NCBI GenBank assembly: GCA_026129255.1
Contig: JAHCIJ010000002.1
Coordinates: 61,799-125,798 of the forward strand
Source of the DNA: Anaerolineales bacterium
GTDB lineage: Bacteria > Chloroflexota > Anaerolineae > Anaerolineales > UBA11579
Direction: 5' to 3'
Length of the DNA: 64,000 nucleotides
Part shown: positions 35,567 to 44,129 of the stretch, piece after piece
How the letters are laid out: the number at the start of each line of letters is the position of its first letter
Numbering within the stretch: the first letter of the stretch is position 1
The notes under the pieces: generated by a model
Told to the model about the DNA's origin: nothing
Seen by the model: only the letters and a program-made list of their open reading frames with translations
The model's database searches: none
Translations under genes and position numbers: made by a program

Positions 35567-36580
35567 ATGAATACTGCTGACTTTGACTACGAGCTCCCCG
35601 AAGAGCGTATTGCCCAGACCCCCGCAGAGCCGCGTGACAGCTCGCGCCTGCTGGTGCTGGAGCGCGCCACCGGCCAGCGCACGCATACGCACTTTGCCGA
35701 GCTCGGCGCGTTCCTGCGCCCGCATGACCTGCTGGTAGCCAACCACAGCCGCGTGCTGCCAGCGCGCCTGTTCGGGCGCAAGCTGCCTGGCGGCGGGGCC
35801 GTCGAAGTGTTGCTGGTCGAGCAGCTGGAGCCACAGCGCTGGAAAGCGCTGGTGGGCGGCAAAGGGCTGCGCCCTGGCCGCCAGATCGATCTGGGTCTGG
35901 GGCTGCTGGCCGAGGTATTGGAAGAGGGTGAGCGTTCGGAGCGGGTGCTGGCGTTCAACAAGCCACTCGATGAAGCGCTGGACAGCCTCGGGCAGATGCC
36001 GCTGCCGCCGTATATTCACACGCAGTTGCAAGACAAAGAGCGCTATCAAACCGTCTACGCACACCGCACTGGCTCGGTGGCCGCGCCCACTGCTGGCCTG
36101 CACTTCACGCCAGAGCTGCTGGCGGCGCTGAGCTCGCAGGGGGTCGGGTTTGCCGAGGTGCTGCTGCATGTCGGGCTGGATACCTTCGCCCCCGTGCACG
36201 AGGAGGATCCGAGCCAGCACCACATCCACACCGAATGGTGTAGCCTGCCTGAGGCCACTGCGGCGGCGGTGCAGCGCAGCAAGCTGGCCGGCGGGCGCAC
36301 CGTCGCCGTCGGCACCACCAGCGTACGCACGCTGGAGAGCGCCGCACGCACCACGCATCAGGTGCAGGCGTACGAGGGGCGTACGGATATTTACATCCTG
36401 CCGGGCTATCGCTTCAATGCCGTGGATGCCATGATCACCAATTTCCACCTGCCGCGTTCGACCCTACTGATGTTGGTCAGCGCCTTCGCAGGGCGCGAAC
36501 TGATCCTCGATACCTATCGCGAGGCGATCGCGCTGGACTATCGCTTCTATTCGTTTGGCGATGCAATGCTGATCGTGTAG
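35567..36580 (+). CDS. queA: tRNA preQ1(34) S-adenosylmethionine ribosyltransferase-isomerase
   Basis: 337-residue enzyme that moves the ribosyl part of SAM to preQ1-tRNA, giving epoxyqueuosine. Family marks: FDYELPEERIAQTP, LLVANHSRVLPARL, GSVAAPTAGLHFT, HVGLDTFAP and the C-terminal NFHLPRSTLLMLVSAFAG. It works directly after tgt (13128) but is 21 kb away in this window. No clear Shine-Dalgarno. Convergent with the GAF/HD-GYP gene; the stops abut. Confidence 0.97.
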   Translation: MNTADFDYELPEERIAQTPAEPRDSSRLLVLERATGQRTHTHFAELGAFLRPHDLLVANHSRVLPARLFGRKLPGGGAVEVLLVEQLEPQRWKALVGGKGLRPGRQIDLGLGLLAEVLEEGERSERVLAFNKPLDEALDSLGQMPLPPYIHTQLQDKERYQTVYAHRTGSVAAPTAGLHFTPELLAALSSQGVGFAEVLLHVGLDTFAPVHEEDPSQHHIHTEWCSLPEATAAAVQRSKLAGGRTVAVGTTSVRTLESAARTTHQVQAYEGRTDIYILPGYRFNAVDAMITNFHLPRSTLLMLVSAFAGRELILDTYREAIALDYRFYSFGDAMLIV

Positions 36581-39500
36581 CTATTCTTCCGGGCAGGTGT
36601 CCACCACCTGCAGGAAGGCGTTGACTACATTGGGATCAAACTGGCTGCCGCTGCAGCGTTTGAGCTCGGCGATGGCTTCTTCCTTGGTGCGCGCTTCACG
36701 GTAGACGCGCTCATCCGTCATCGCCACGTAGGCGTCGGCCACGCTGATGATGCGGGCGATCTTGGGGATCTGCTCACCCTTCAAGCCATCCGGGTAGCCG
36801 CTGCCATCGTAGCGCTCCTGGTGGGCGCGGATGATCGGCGCTACGCTAGCCAGGTTGCGCACAGGCTCTACAATGCGGGCGCCAATTTCGGGGTGCTGGC
36901 GCATGACCTCAAGCTCGGCCTGCTCCAGCGAACTGGGTTTCCTCAAGATTTCATCCGGCACGCCGATCTTGCCAATATCGTGCAACAACGCGCCCCATTT
37001 GATATCCGTCAGCTCATCCGCAGTGCAGCCCAGCAGGCGGCCGGTTTCCACCGCCAGGTCCACCAGGCGCTGGCTGTGGCCGCTGGTATAGGTGTCACGC
37101 ACGTCAATGGCGCTGGCCAGGGCGCTGACCGTTTGCAGGTAGGCGTCCTGCGCTTCTTCAAACAAGCGCACATTTTCCAGCGCAATGCCGGCGTGGATGG
37201 CGAACGAGGCCACCAGGTCGGCATCTGCTTGTGAGAACTGGTTGGCGGTGTAGCCGTCGATTGTCAGCACGCCGATGCAGTTGCCGCGTGCGATCAGCGG
37301 TGCGCCGATCCATGATTTGATCTGCTCCGCCCCCGGGATCTGCAGCCAATCCGGGTGCTGGCTAATGTCTTCATACAGCACCGTACGCTGTTCAAACAGC
37401 AAGGGATGAGCGAATTTATCGTCCTGGATGGGCAGCTCAAGGCCCACCTGGCTCGGTGGCAGCTTACCAGCCACCGCGTGAATGATGAGGCGATCCCCTT
37501 TGACCAGCTGCACAGACGCACTGTCGAAGGGCACCACGCGCTTAAGCTGCTCCAGGATCAGGTCTAGTACACTGGCCCGGTCAGCTGCCGAGCCGAGGAT
37601 GGCGGCCACCTCGCGCAGCGTTTCGGCCTGGCTGCGCTGGATGCGCTCGGCTTCGAACAAGCGCAGCTTGGCCAACGCCGTGCCGGTTTGCCCGGCGATG
37701 GTGTTGAGCAAGCGCATATCCGCATCGGAGAAAGCGTTGATACGCGTGCTCTCGGCGTTGATCACGCCAAGCACTTCGTTGTTGCTGCCCAGGATCGGCA
37801 CGCACAGCTCCGAGCGCATGAGCGGGTTGATGCGCATGTAGCTCGGCTCCTTGTGCACATCCGGCACGCGGATGGCGGCGCCGGTGGAAGCCACCGTGCC
37901 GGTGATGCCTTGCGAGAGGGCTACACTGGTGGGCGCCTCGCTGCTGATGCCGCGGTACGAAGGGTGCACCACCAGCCGGTCGCGGTCTGGGTGCATGAGC
38001 AGAAAGCCGAACTTGTCTGTGTACATACTCGCGCCAATGATCTCGGTGGCGCGCTCCACCAGCTCATCTTCATTCTTCGCATTCACGGCTGCCTGTGTGA
38101 TGGCATGCAGCATGGTGAGCTCTTGCAGCTGGCGTTTGGTCGATTCAAACAAATGAATGCTCTCCAACGAGAGCGAGATCTGATCTCCCAGCGTGGAGAA
38201 CGAGGCCACTTCGTAATCATCGAAGGCATTGTGCTTATGGCTCTCGATGTTGAGCAGGGCATACACTCTCTTGTAGATCTTGATCGGGATGATCAGCTCA
38301 GAGTGGATCTCCGGGAAGCCCTCGATGGCAAAGAAATCAGGGTGCGCCTGGGCGTCATTGGCCACCACCAGCTCGCCCGTGCGCGCTGCCAGATCGAGCA
38401 GGCCAACTCCGAAAGGCTGGCTGTATCCCTGGCGGCTGGCGTGCTCGGTGAACTCGCCCGCTACCGCCTCGATGATGTAGGACTGGGTTTCATCATCCAC
38501 GCGGGAGATGTCCGTCGAGTCGTAGCCCATGCGGCGATGCAAGCACTCCACAATGATCTGAAAGAGCTTGTCGCGCTCCAGTACGCCGCTCATGCGGTTG
38601 GTCAGCTCGTTGAGCACCGCCAGCTGGTGCGTGCGCCGTGTTTCGGCGGCGGCGTTGCGCAAGCGCTCGATGCCTGTCGCCAACTGGCCAGCCAGCGTGG
38701 TGAGCAGACGCTCGTCGTCTTCGGTGAAGTGGTTGAGCTCGCGGCTCTCGGTATTGATCACGCCGATGACGCGCTCGCCGATCTTCATCGGCACGCACAA
38801 CTCAGACAGGGTTTGCTTATCGAAATCCAGATAGCCGAGGTGCTGGCGCGTATCATCCAGCCGGATGGGTTTGCCGGTTTGTGCCACGCGCCCGGTAACG
38901 CCCTGACCCAGCGCAATCGGCATATTGGCGATCTCCGGCGCCGACTCGTACGAGGGGTGGATGCGCAGCTCATTGCCGCTTTCCGTCAGCAGGATGATGC
39001 CAAAATTGTCTGAATAAATGCTATGGCGGATCAGCTGCGTGGCGCTCTCGATCAGCTCATCTTCGGTGTGGGCTTCAGTGGTGGCGTTGGCCACCTGTTG
39101 CAGAATGGTCAGCTCTTGCAGCTGGCGCCGCGTAGCCTGGAACAGGCGCGCATTTTCGATGGCCACTGCCGCCTGGTGACACAAGGTCTGTACCAGGTAG
39201 ATCTCACGGCTGGTGAAGTCCCGCTGGGCGGTCTTGTCCTGCAGTTCCACCAAGCCAATAGTTTTGCTCTGCGCGATCAGGGGTAGCAGCAAGACGGTGC
39301 TTGCGCCAGCCGCCTTCATGGCTTGCTCTTCGCTGGGCAGCAGCTGGGCGTCGCCCAGTTGCTTTTGCAGCGGCTGGCCGTGTTCCAGCACCGGGTTGAC
39401 ATCCAGGTGCGGGGCAATGGGGGTGGCCTGCTGCTTGCTGGTGGCGCCGCGCTCATAGCTGTGGCGCAGGCGCAGGTCACGCGTGTCTGCCAGCCAATCG

Positions 39501-40102
39501 TAGGCCACGAACGTGTTCACATCCAATAGGGTGGCGAGTTGATGCCCCACGACCTGGATGACCTTGTCAATATCCAGGCTGGAGGCAATGCTGGCGCCGG
39601 TGAGCGCCAGAGCCGCCAGCTCATCAATGTGCTGGCCCTCGGCGGCCTCGGTCAGCAACGAAGTTGGGGCCGTTTCCGGGTGGGTGATGGTGATCTTTAC
39701 CAGATCGGCATCTTTGATGGGCAAAGGAGACATTTCCACAGTGCCGCTGATCGGCTTGCCGTTGGGGGTTTTACCCTCCCAGGCAAATTCCGCGCTGGCG
39801 CCGTTACGCAATTGGCTCAGGTGCTCTTGGTATTGCTTGGTGGCGCCGCGCCCGCGGGCGCCGCTGAGCTGGCTGAAGTCACGCCCGGTGAGCGTGTCTT
39901 GCTCCGCCTCAAACAGCAGCAACGCGCTCTGGTTGGCTACCAGCACCTGGCCGCTGTCAGCTTGTACGATAAGTACGGCCTCAGCAATGTGCTCAACCAG
40001 GGCCCTGATCCGGTTGAGGCTACGCGTGAGGTCCACACGTGAAGGGGTGCGTCGTGAACGCGGGTTATTGAATGAAGCCAGCAGCATCGTCTTAGCATCC
40101 AT
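36581..40102 (-). CDS. PAS-5xGAF-HD-GYP signalling protein
   Basis: 1173-residue cytoplasmic sensor. After an Arg-rich N-terminus comes a PAS domain (about 35-155), then five GAF domains (about 165-325, 335-495, 505-670, 680-840, 850-1000) joined by helical linkers of the type LFxxTRRQLQELT, then an HD-GYP domain (about 1005-1165). The metal site HD (1041-1042) and the signature HQERYDGSGYP are present; the usual HHE reads HQE, which may reduce activity. HD-GYP domains hydrolyse cyclic-di-GMP. It follows the two small peptide genes (40659-40207) on the same strand with a hairpin in the gap. Confidence 0.92.
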   Translation of the reverse strand: MDAKTMLLASFNNPRSRRTPSRVDLTRSLNRIRALVEHIAEAVLIVQADSGQVLVANQSALLLFEAEQDTLTGRDFSQLSGARGRGATKQYQEHLSQLRNGASAEFAWEGKTPNGKPISGTVEMSPLPIKDADLVKITITHPETAPTSLLTEAAEGQHIDELAALALTGASIASSLDIDKVIQVVGHQLATLLDVNTFVAYDWLADTRDLRLRHSYERGATSKQQATPIAPHLDVNPVLEHGQPLQKQLGDAQLLPSEEQAMKAAGASTVLLLPLIAQSKTIGLVELQDKTAQRDFTSREIYLVQTLCHQAAVAIENARLFQATRRQLQELTILQQVANATTEAHTEDELIESATQLIRHSIYSDNFGIILLTESGNELRIHPSYESAPEIANMPIALGQGVTGRVAQTGKPIRLDDTRQHLGYLDFDKQTLSELCVPMKIGERVIGVINTESRELNHFTEDDERLLTTLAGQLATGIERLRNAAAETRRTHQLAVLNELTNRMSGVLERDKLFQIIVECLHRRMGYDSTDISRVDDETQSYIIEAVAGEFTEHASRQGYSQPFGVGLLDLAARTGELVVANDAQAHPDFFAIEGFPEIHSELIIPIKIYKRVYALLNIESHKHNAFDDYEVASFSTLGDQISLSLESIHLFESTKRQLQELTMLHAITQAAVNAKNEDELVERATEIIGASMYTDKFGFLLMHPDRDRLVVHPSYRGISSEAPTSVALSQGITGTVASTGAAIRVPDVHKEPSYMRINPLMRSELCVPILGSNNEVLGVINAESTRINAFSDADMRLLNTIAGQTGTALAKLRLFEAERIQRSQAETLREVAAILGSAADRASVLDLILEQLKRVVPFDSASVQLVKGDRLIIHAVAGKLPPSQVGLELPIQDDKFAHPLLFEQRTVLYEDISQHPDWLQIPGAEQIKSWIGAPLIARGNCIGVLTIDGYTANQFSQADADLVASFAIHAGIALENVRLFEEAQDAYLQTVSALASAIDVRDTYTSGHSQRLVDLAVETGRLLGCTADELTDIKWGALLHDIGKIGVPDEILRKPSSLEQAELEVMRQHPEIGARIVEPVRNLASVAPIIRAHQERYDGSGYPDGLKGEQIPKIARIISVADAYVAMTDERVYREARTKEEAIAELKRCSGSQFDPNVVNAFLQVVDTCPEE

Positions 40103-40137
40103 AAGCGCTGCTCAGCGTGCGGGCATGCGACAGTGTA

Positions 40138-40181
40138 GGCACTTGGACCCTGCTGCACCCAAAGCGAATGCAGCCAGTGCC
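40138..40181 (-). promoter_or_regulatory. Hairpin between the NHLP-like gene and the HD-GYP gene
   Basis: Nested inverted repeat: outer GGCACT/AGTGCC and inner GCTGCA/TGCAGC with an 11-base loop. No T tract follows on the minus strand, so it is not a standard terminator; an attenuator or processing site is possible. Confidence 0.4.
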
Positions 40182-40206
40182 TGTAAAAAATGCTAGCGCC
40201 AGTATT

Positions 40207-40422
40207 TTAGTGCAGAGTCGGGGCAGTTTGGATCAACGTGCCCAAACGGCGCATAAACTGGTCCAGATCCATGGCCTGGATGGCAGTTACGGCGCGCATT
40301 TCTTCTTCATTGAGCTGGAAGGCGCCCAATTTCTCCTGCAGGCGTCCGCTCAGCAAAGCGGCCTTGAAATCCTGGTCGACCAGAGCGAGAGTGGCGATAG
40401 CGTTCAGTTTCAGCTTGGACAT
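40207..40422 (-). CDS. Small NHLP/Os1348-like (RiPP-leader-like) protein
   Basis: 71-residue acidic helical protein. The run ALVDQDFKAALLSGRLQEKLGAFQLNEEE resembles the 'dpeFraaLladPeaaLaefGLteeE' core of NHLP/Os1348-type leader peptides and Nif11-like proteins, which in other bacteria precede modified peptides or stand alone. It lacks a GG cleavage site and a Cys/Ser-rich core, so if it works in a peptide system it is more likely a recognition or accessory protein than the substrate. Very good ribosome-binding site (ACAGGAGA, six bases before ATG). It lies 42 bases after the repeat-peptide gene and is probably on the same mRNA. The family link is by eye. Confidence 0.7.
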   Translation of the reverse strand: MSKLKLNAIATLALVDQDFKAALLSGRLQEKLGAFQLNEEEMRAVTAIQAMDLDQFMRRLGTLIQTAPTLH

Positions 40423-40464
40423 TGCGATCTCCTGTGGCTAAAGAGTGTTTGCGGGGAAGGTGAA

Positions 40465-40659
40465 TTAGAGGGTGCCGGGGCCAGTGCCGATGCCGCCACC
40501 GATGGGGTGGTTGGCCTGCGGGCCAGTACCGATGCCGCCGCCGATGGGGTGGTTGGCCTGTGGGCCAGTACCGATGCCGCCACCGATGGGGTGGTTAGCT
40601 TGCGGGCCAGTGCCGATGCCGCCGCCGATGGGGTGAGAGAAAGCAAATTGGTTGGTCAT
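40465..40659 (-). CDS. Tandem-repeat micropeptide (HPIGGGIGTGPQAN)n
   Basis: 64-residue protein: MTNQFAFS, then three full copies of HPIGGGIGTGPQAN (9-22, 23-36, 37-50), then HPIGGGIGTGP and GTL. The 42-base DNA copies differ at GGC/GGT, CCG/CCA, CAA/CAG and GCT/GCC only, all synonymous third positions, which is strong evidence that this frame is translated and under selection. A good AGGAG lies ten bases upstream. No signal peptide, no Cys. Function unknown; a secreted or modified peptide precursor, or a Gly-rich structural peptide, are possible. It sits between a BTAD regulator and the NHLP-like gene. Confidence 0.8.
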   Translation of the reverse strand: MTNQFAFSHPIGGGIGTGPQANHPIGGGIGTGPQANHPIGGGIGTGPQANHPIGGGIGTGPGTL

Positions 40660-40692
40660 TTTTGTAAATCTCCTGTTCGTTAGATTGGCTGC

Positions 40693-40698
40693 ATTCTA
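40693..40698 (-). promoter_or_regulatory. Possible -10 box of the repeat-peptide gene
   Basis: TAGAAT (minus strand), inside TTTATAGAAT, lies 33 bases before the peptide ATG. No convincing -35. It would let the peptide genes be expressed apart from the BTAD regulator, whose gene ends 145 bases upstream. Confidence 0.4.
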
Positions 40699-40803
40699 TA
40701 AAGTGCCCTATGAACGCAGCTATGAGCAAAATCCCAAAAAAAGCCACCAATTTCAGGTAGCCGTTCTGACTGCATTAACGATGTAGTTGCAATTTTGTTG
40801 CCG

Positions 40804-43800
40804 TTACACCTGTATGGTTAGCTGGGTGTAATAGTCTTGCAGGGCTTCAATTGGTTCGGCGTTGAGCTCTTTGCGTAGCAGTTGCTTGTACTCTTTGTAA
40901 TGGGCGATCGCCGCAGAGGCGGCCCCCGAATCCACCATGCTCTTCATCAGGGCCAGGTGGGTCTCGTCGCGGTACGGGTCTGTGGCCACAATGCGCTCGT
41001 AAAGCTCGCGCGCCTCGCGGAAGCGCTTGGCGCTCACTTCGATGGCCCCCAGGTGCTCCAGTGCATTCAGGTACAGCGTACGCAGATCGTCTCTGCGCTC
41101 GTCTGCCCATTGCATGAAGATGTCTTCAAGGTATGGCCCGCTGTACAGGCTGATCGCCTGGCGCAGCAGCTCGGCCTGCTCGGCGCTGCCCGCCGGGCTG
41201 GTATTGGCCTGGCGCACATACGCTTCAAATTCGCCTGCGTCGTACCAGGTCTGGATGCTAGGGTGCAGCGAATATTGCTCATCTTCAAAGACGATCGAAT
41301 CCTTGAAGCCCAGCGCCTGGCGCACGCGCCACAAGGTGGCGTGGAAGTTGCTGCTTACCTTGCCGGGGCTGAAGTCTGGCCAAAAATCAATGCCGATGGC
41401 GTCTTTGCGCACTCGGCCGCGGTCGAGGATGTAAATGAAGAGCGCACGGGCGCGCGAAGAGCGCCACAGCGTGTGCGGCACGGCTTCGCCATTGCGGCGG
41501 ATCTCCGAGCGGCCCAGGGTGTATACCTCAAGCAGTTGCGGCGCAATCGGGCTGTCTTGCGTTTCGCCCTCCAGGCTGCTGCGGCTCAGGCGCGCATGCT
41601 GTGCTTTCTCCAGGATCGCTTCCAGCTGCGGGCTGGGTGCGCGCTCGTTCACGCGCTGCAGCGCGCTGTACCAGTCCCGCGCCAGCGGGATCAGGAATTG
41701 CTCATAACCCAACTGGGCTGCACCTTGTAATGCTTTGGTGAGCAGCGCCAGCGCCTGCTCCTCCAATCCCTGCGAGAGCAAAATGCACGCGCTCAAAAAG
41801 GCAGCGGTCACCTGGTCTTGTTGAGCTTGCACCCCCCAGCCCTCCATTGCCGTTTGCAATTGTGTCAGCGCCAGGTCATATTGCTGTATGTTGGCATAGG
41901 TCCAGCCCATATGCAGCGCATAGGCGGCTTCGCTAAAGTTTGAGCCCGCCTGGCTGGCCGCTTTGCGCAGCCAGGCCATGGCGCCGTTGTAATCCCCCAG
42001 TACGCTGGCCGTGCGCGACAGGCTCACATACACCGGCACCAGCTCCTGCAGTTCGCCGGCGCTTTCGCCGATCTCTACCGCCGCCAGCAGGCAGGCCTGC
42101 GCTTCCTCGGCATCGTCCAGATCCAGCAGCAGCGCGCCCTGCCCGCTGAGGATGGCGATCTGCTCGCGGGCGCGCCCGGCATTCTGGGCATGGCCCAAGG
42201 CCAGGGCATATTCCTTCCAGGCTGCCGGGTAGTCACCCACCTGGTGGTGCAGGTAGGCAATGTTGTTGCGGGCCGAGGCGCGTGCGCCCAGGTTGCTGCG
42301 AATGCTGATGTGAATATCCAGCGCTTCCTGAAAGGCCTGTTGGGCGCTCAGCATCTTGCCGCTGGTGATGTGGATCAAGCCCAGGTCGTTCAGACACTCG
42401 GCCAGGTCAAACAAAAATACGGAGCCGGCATCGCGGCCGGGCTTTTCAGCCAGTTGGCGTAAGCCCGCCACGGCGTTGTTGATGTGTGCAATGCCCGCCG
42501 CCGTTTGCCCCAGGGCGTGCAGCGGTACGCCGCGCAGACGCTCGGCCTGGTGCCATTGCAGCGAGTGCTGGTGGCCCTCGGCCAGCAGGTCTTGCGCCGC
42601 ATCCGCCCGCTCGATGGCGTCTTTGGGCTTGCCAGTGAAGCGGTAGATCATGCCGCGCGTGATGTAGGCGTTGGCTAACAGCTCCATATCTCCGTGCGCG
42701 TTGAGAATGGGCTCCGCCTCGCTCAAGAGATCGAGGCAAGCCTGGAACTGGCTCTGGTTGCCCAGCGCCTTGGCCTGATAGAGGATCAGGCGCGGGGCGT
42801 GTTGGCGCAGGGCTGGTGTTTTGTCCAACTGCTCCAGCCAGCGCGCCAACACCGCCTGGCGGCCCGAGGTGAAGAACTGCTCGGCCACCACGTCCATCCA
42901 GCTGGCAGCGGCCTCGGCCTGCCCGGCGGCCAGCTTGTGGGCGATGGCGCTCTCCCACTCCTGGCGGGCATAGTGCCACTCCGCCGCGCGGGCGTGCAGG
43001 GCGCGCAGTTGGCTGGGGTTATGGCGTGCAAAGTAATCTTGCAGAAATTCGGAGAACAATTGGTGGAAGCGGTAGCTGTTGCCCTCGCGTGTCTCCGTGC
43101 GGCTGACGAACAGGTTGCGTTCTTCCAGCGCGCGCAACATGGCGCCTGAGTCCTCGCGTTGCAACACAAAGTTGCACTGCATTTCATTGAAATCACTAAA
43201 GATAGACGCCCCCAGCATGAACTCGCGCAGGTCTTCGCTCTGCTGGTTGACCACTTCTTCGGCCAGATAGGTGTAGACCTGCTCGGTGTTCCCTAGAAAG
43301 CTGGGAATGCTGCCAGTGCCCATGGCGCGCACGGCCAGCAACAGGGCCACGATCCAGCCATCGGCACGTTTGGCCAGCTCTTCCGCTTCTACCTGCGAGA
43401 GGCGCAGACGATAGTTTTGCAGCACCAGCTTCTGCAGCTCATCAGCGCGGAAGCGCAACTCGTCGGCGCTGATGGTGACCAGCTCATCACGGATGTACAG
43501 GCTGGCTGCCGGGATGCCGTACACGCTGCGCGAGCCGATCAGGATGCGCAAATGGTCGGGCAGGTGCTCCAGTAGGCTTTCCAGAAAATCGACGATCTGC
43601 TGGTTCTCGCCCGCCAGGTGGTAGTCGTCCAGCACCAGCACGCTGAAGTCTGGCACCTGCTCCTGGATGGCGTTGATCAATTCGGTGGCGATGCTGGGGG
43701 CATCCGGCGAGGCGCCGGGGTTATCCAGGCGCTGCTGCAAGGTGATGCCAAAGCCGGGGAACTGCTGCTGGAACGAGGCCACAATGTGCTGGGCAAATTG

Positions 43801-44022
43801 CACCAAGTCGCCATCTTCGGGGCTGATGCGGTACCAGCACACATGCGCGTCTACATCCGAGGCAAAATCCACCAGCAGGGTGGTTTTGCCGTACCCCGCC
43901 GGCGCGGACACGAAAGTGAGCTTGCGGTGCAGGTTCTGGTGGAGTCTGTCAATCAGGCGCACACGCCGCAAAACATCTTTGCGGCGTTGTGGGGCGCGCA
44001 CCTTCGTGAGCAGAATGGTCAT
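40804..44022 (-). CDS. MalT-like STAND ATPase with C-terminal BTAD regulator domain
   Basis: 1072-residue signal-transduction ATPase. The N-terminal STAND/NACHT-like domain has Walker A SAPAGYGKTTLL (about 39-50), a Walker B VLVLDDYHL and the MalT-like GxR segment. A long TPR solenoid follows (about 400-820). The C-terminus has an OmpR-like winged helix (about 850-945, RSSRARALFIYILDRGRVRKD) and a bacterial transcriptional activation domain (about 955-1070). Such proteins are ligand-triggered transcription activators. It lies directly upstream of two small peptide genes on the same strand and may control them; this is inference. Divergent from the nucleoside phosphorylase gene. Confidence 0.9.
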   Translation of the reverse strand: MTILLTKVRAPQRRKDVLRRVRLIDRLHQNLHRKLTFVSAPAGYGKTTLLVDFASDVDAHVCWYRISPEDGDLVQFAQHIVASFQQQFPGFGITLQQRLDNPGASPDAPSIATELINAIQEQVPDFSVLVLDDYHLAGENQQIVDFLESLLEHLPDHLRILIGSRSVYGIPAASLYIRDELVTISADELRFRADELQKLVLQNYRLRLSQVEAEELAKRADGWIVALLLAVRAMGTGSIPSFLGNTEQVYTYLAEEVVNQQSEDLREFMLGASIFSDFNEMQCNFVLQREDSGAMLRALEERNLFVSRTETREGNSYRFHQLFSEFLQDYFARHNPSQLRALHARAAEWHYARQEWESAIAHKLAAGQAEAAASWMDVVAEQFFTSGRQAVLARWLEQLDKTPALRQHAPRLILYQAKALGNQSQFQACLDLLSEAEPILNAHGDMELLANAYITRGMIYRFTGKPKDAIERADAAQDLLAEGHQHSLQWHQAERLRGVPLHALGQTAAGIAHINNAVAGLRQLAEKPGRDAGSVFLFDLAECLNDLGLIHITSGKMLSAQQAFQEALDIHISIRSNLGARASARNNIAYLHHQVGDYPAAWKEYALALGHAQNAGRAREQIAILSGQGALLLDLDDAEEAQACLLAAVEIGESAGELQELVPVYVSLSRTASVLGDYNGAMAWLRKAASQAGSNFSEAAYALHMGWTYANIQQYDLALTQLQTAMEGWGVQAQQDQVTAAFLSACILLSQGLEEQALALLTKALQGAAQLGYEQFLIPLARDWYSALQRVNERAPSPQLEAILEKAQHARLSRSSLEGETQDSPIAPQLLEVYTLGRSEIRRNGEAVPHTLWRSSRARALFIYILDRGRVRKDAIGIDFWPDFSPGKVSSNFHATLWRVRQALGFKDSIVFEDEQYSLHPSIQTWYDAGEFEAYVRQANTSPAGSAEQAELLRQAISLYSGPYLEDIFMQWADERRDDLRTLYLNALEHLGAIEVSAKRFREARELYERIVATDPYRDETHLALMKSMVDSGAASAAIAHYKEYKQLLRKELNAEPIEALQDYYTQLTIQV

Positions 44023-44107
44023 AGATTCCGGCGCCTTTCTGTGTCACGGTATTGTAGGGCAAATACGGCAGGAATGTTGAGTCAGGATTGTGAAACAGAG
44101 AGGCCAG

Positions 44108-44113
44108 TATAAT
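44108..44113 (+). promoter_or_regulatory. -10 box of the nucleoside phosphorylase gene
   Basis: Perfect TATAAT, 16 bases before the ATG at 44130, with a GAGGTGAC ribosome-binding site between them; a short-leader, not leaderless, arrangement. Confidence 0.55.
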
Positions 44114-44129
44114 TTTTGGGCGAGGTGAC

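Noticed and set aside
37688..39013. 441-codon open frame on the plus strand opposite the GAF/HD-GYP gene
   Set aside because: A GC-rich antisense shadow; the minus strand has clear conserved domains through the whole stretch.
40490..40640. CRISPR or minisatellite reading of the 42-bp repeats
   Set aside because: There are no spacers, and variation is confined to synonymous codon positions.
40410..40646. Ser/Ala/Pro repeat protein in another minus-strand frame over the peptide gene
   Set aside because: Third-position substitutions that are silent in the HPIGGG frame would change residues here, and the start has no Shine-Dalgarno.
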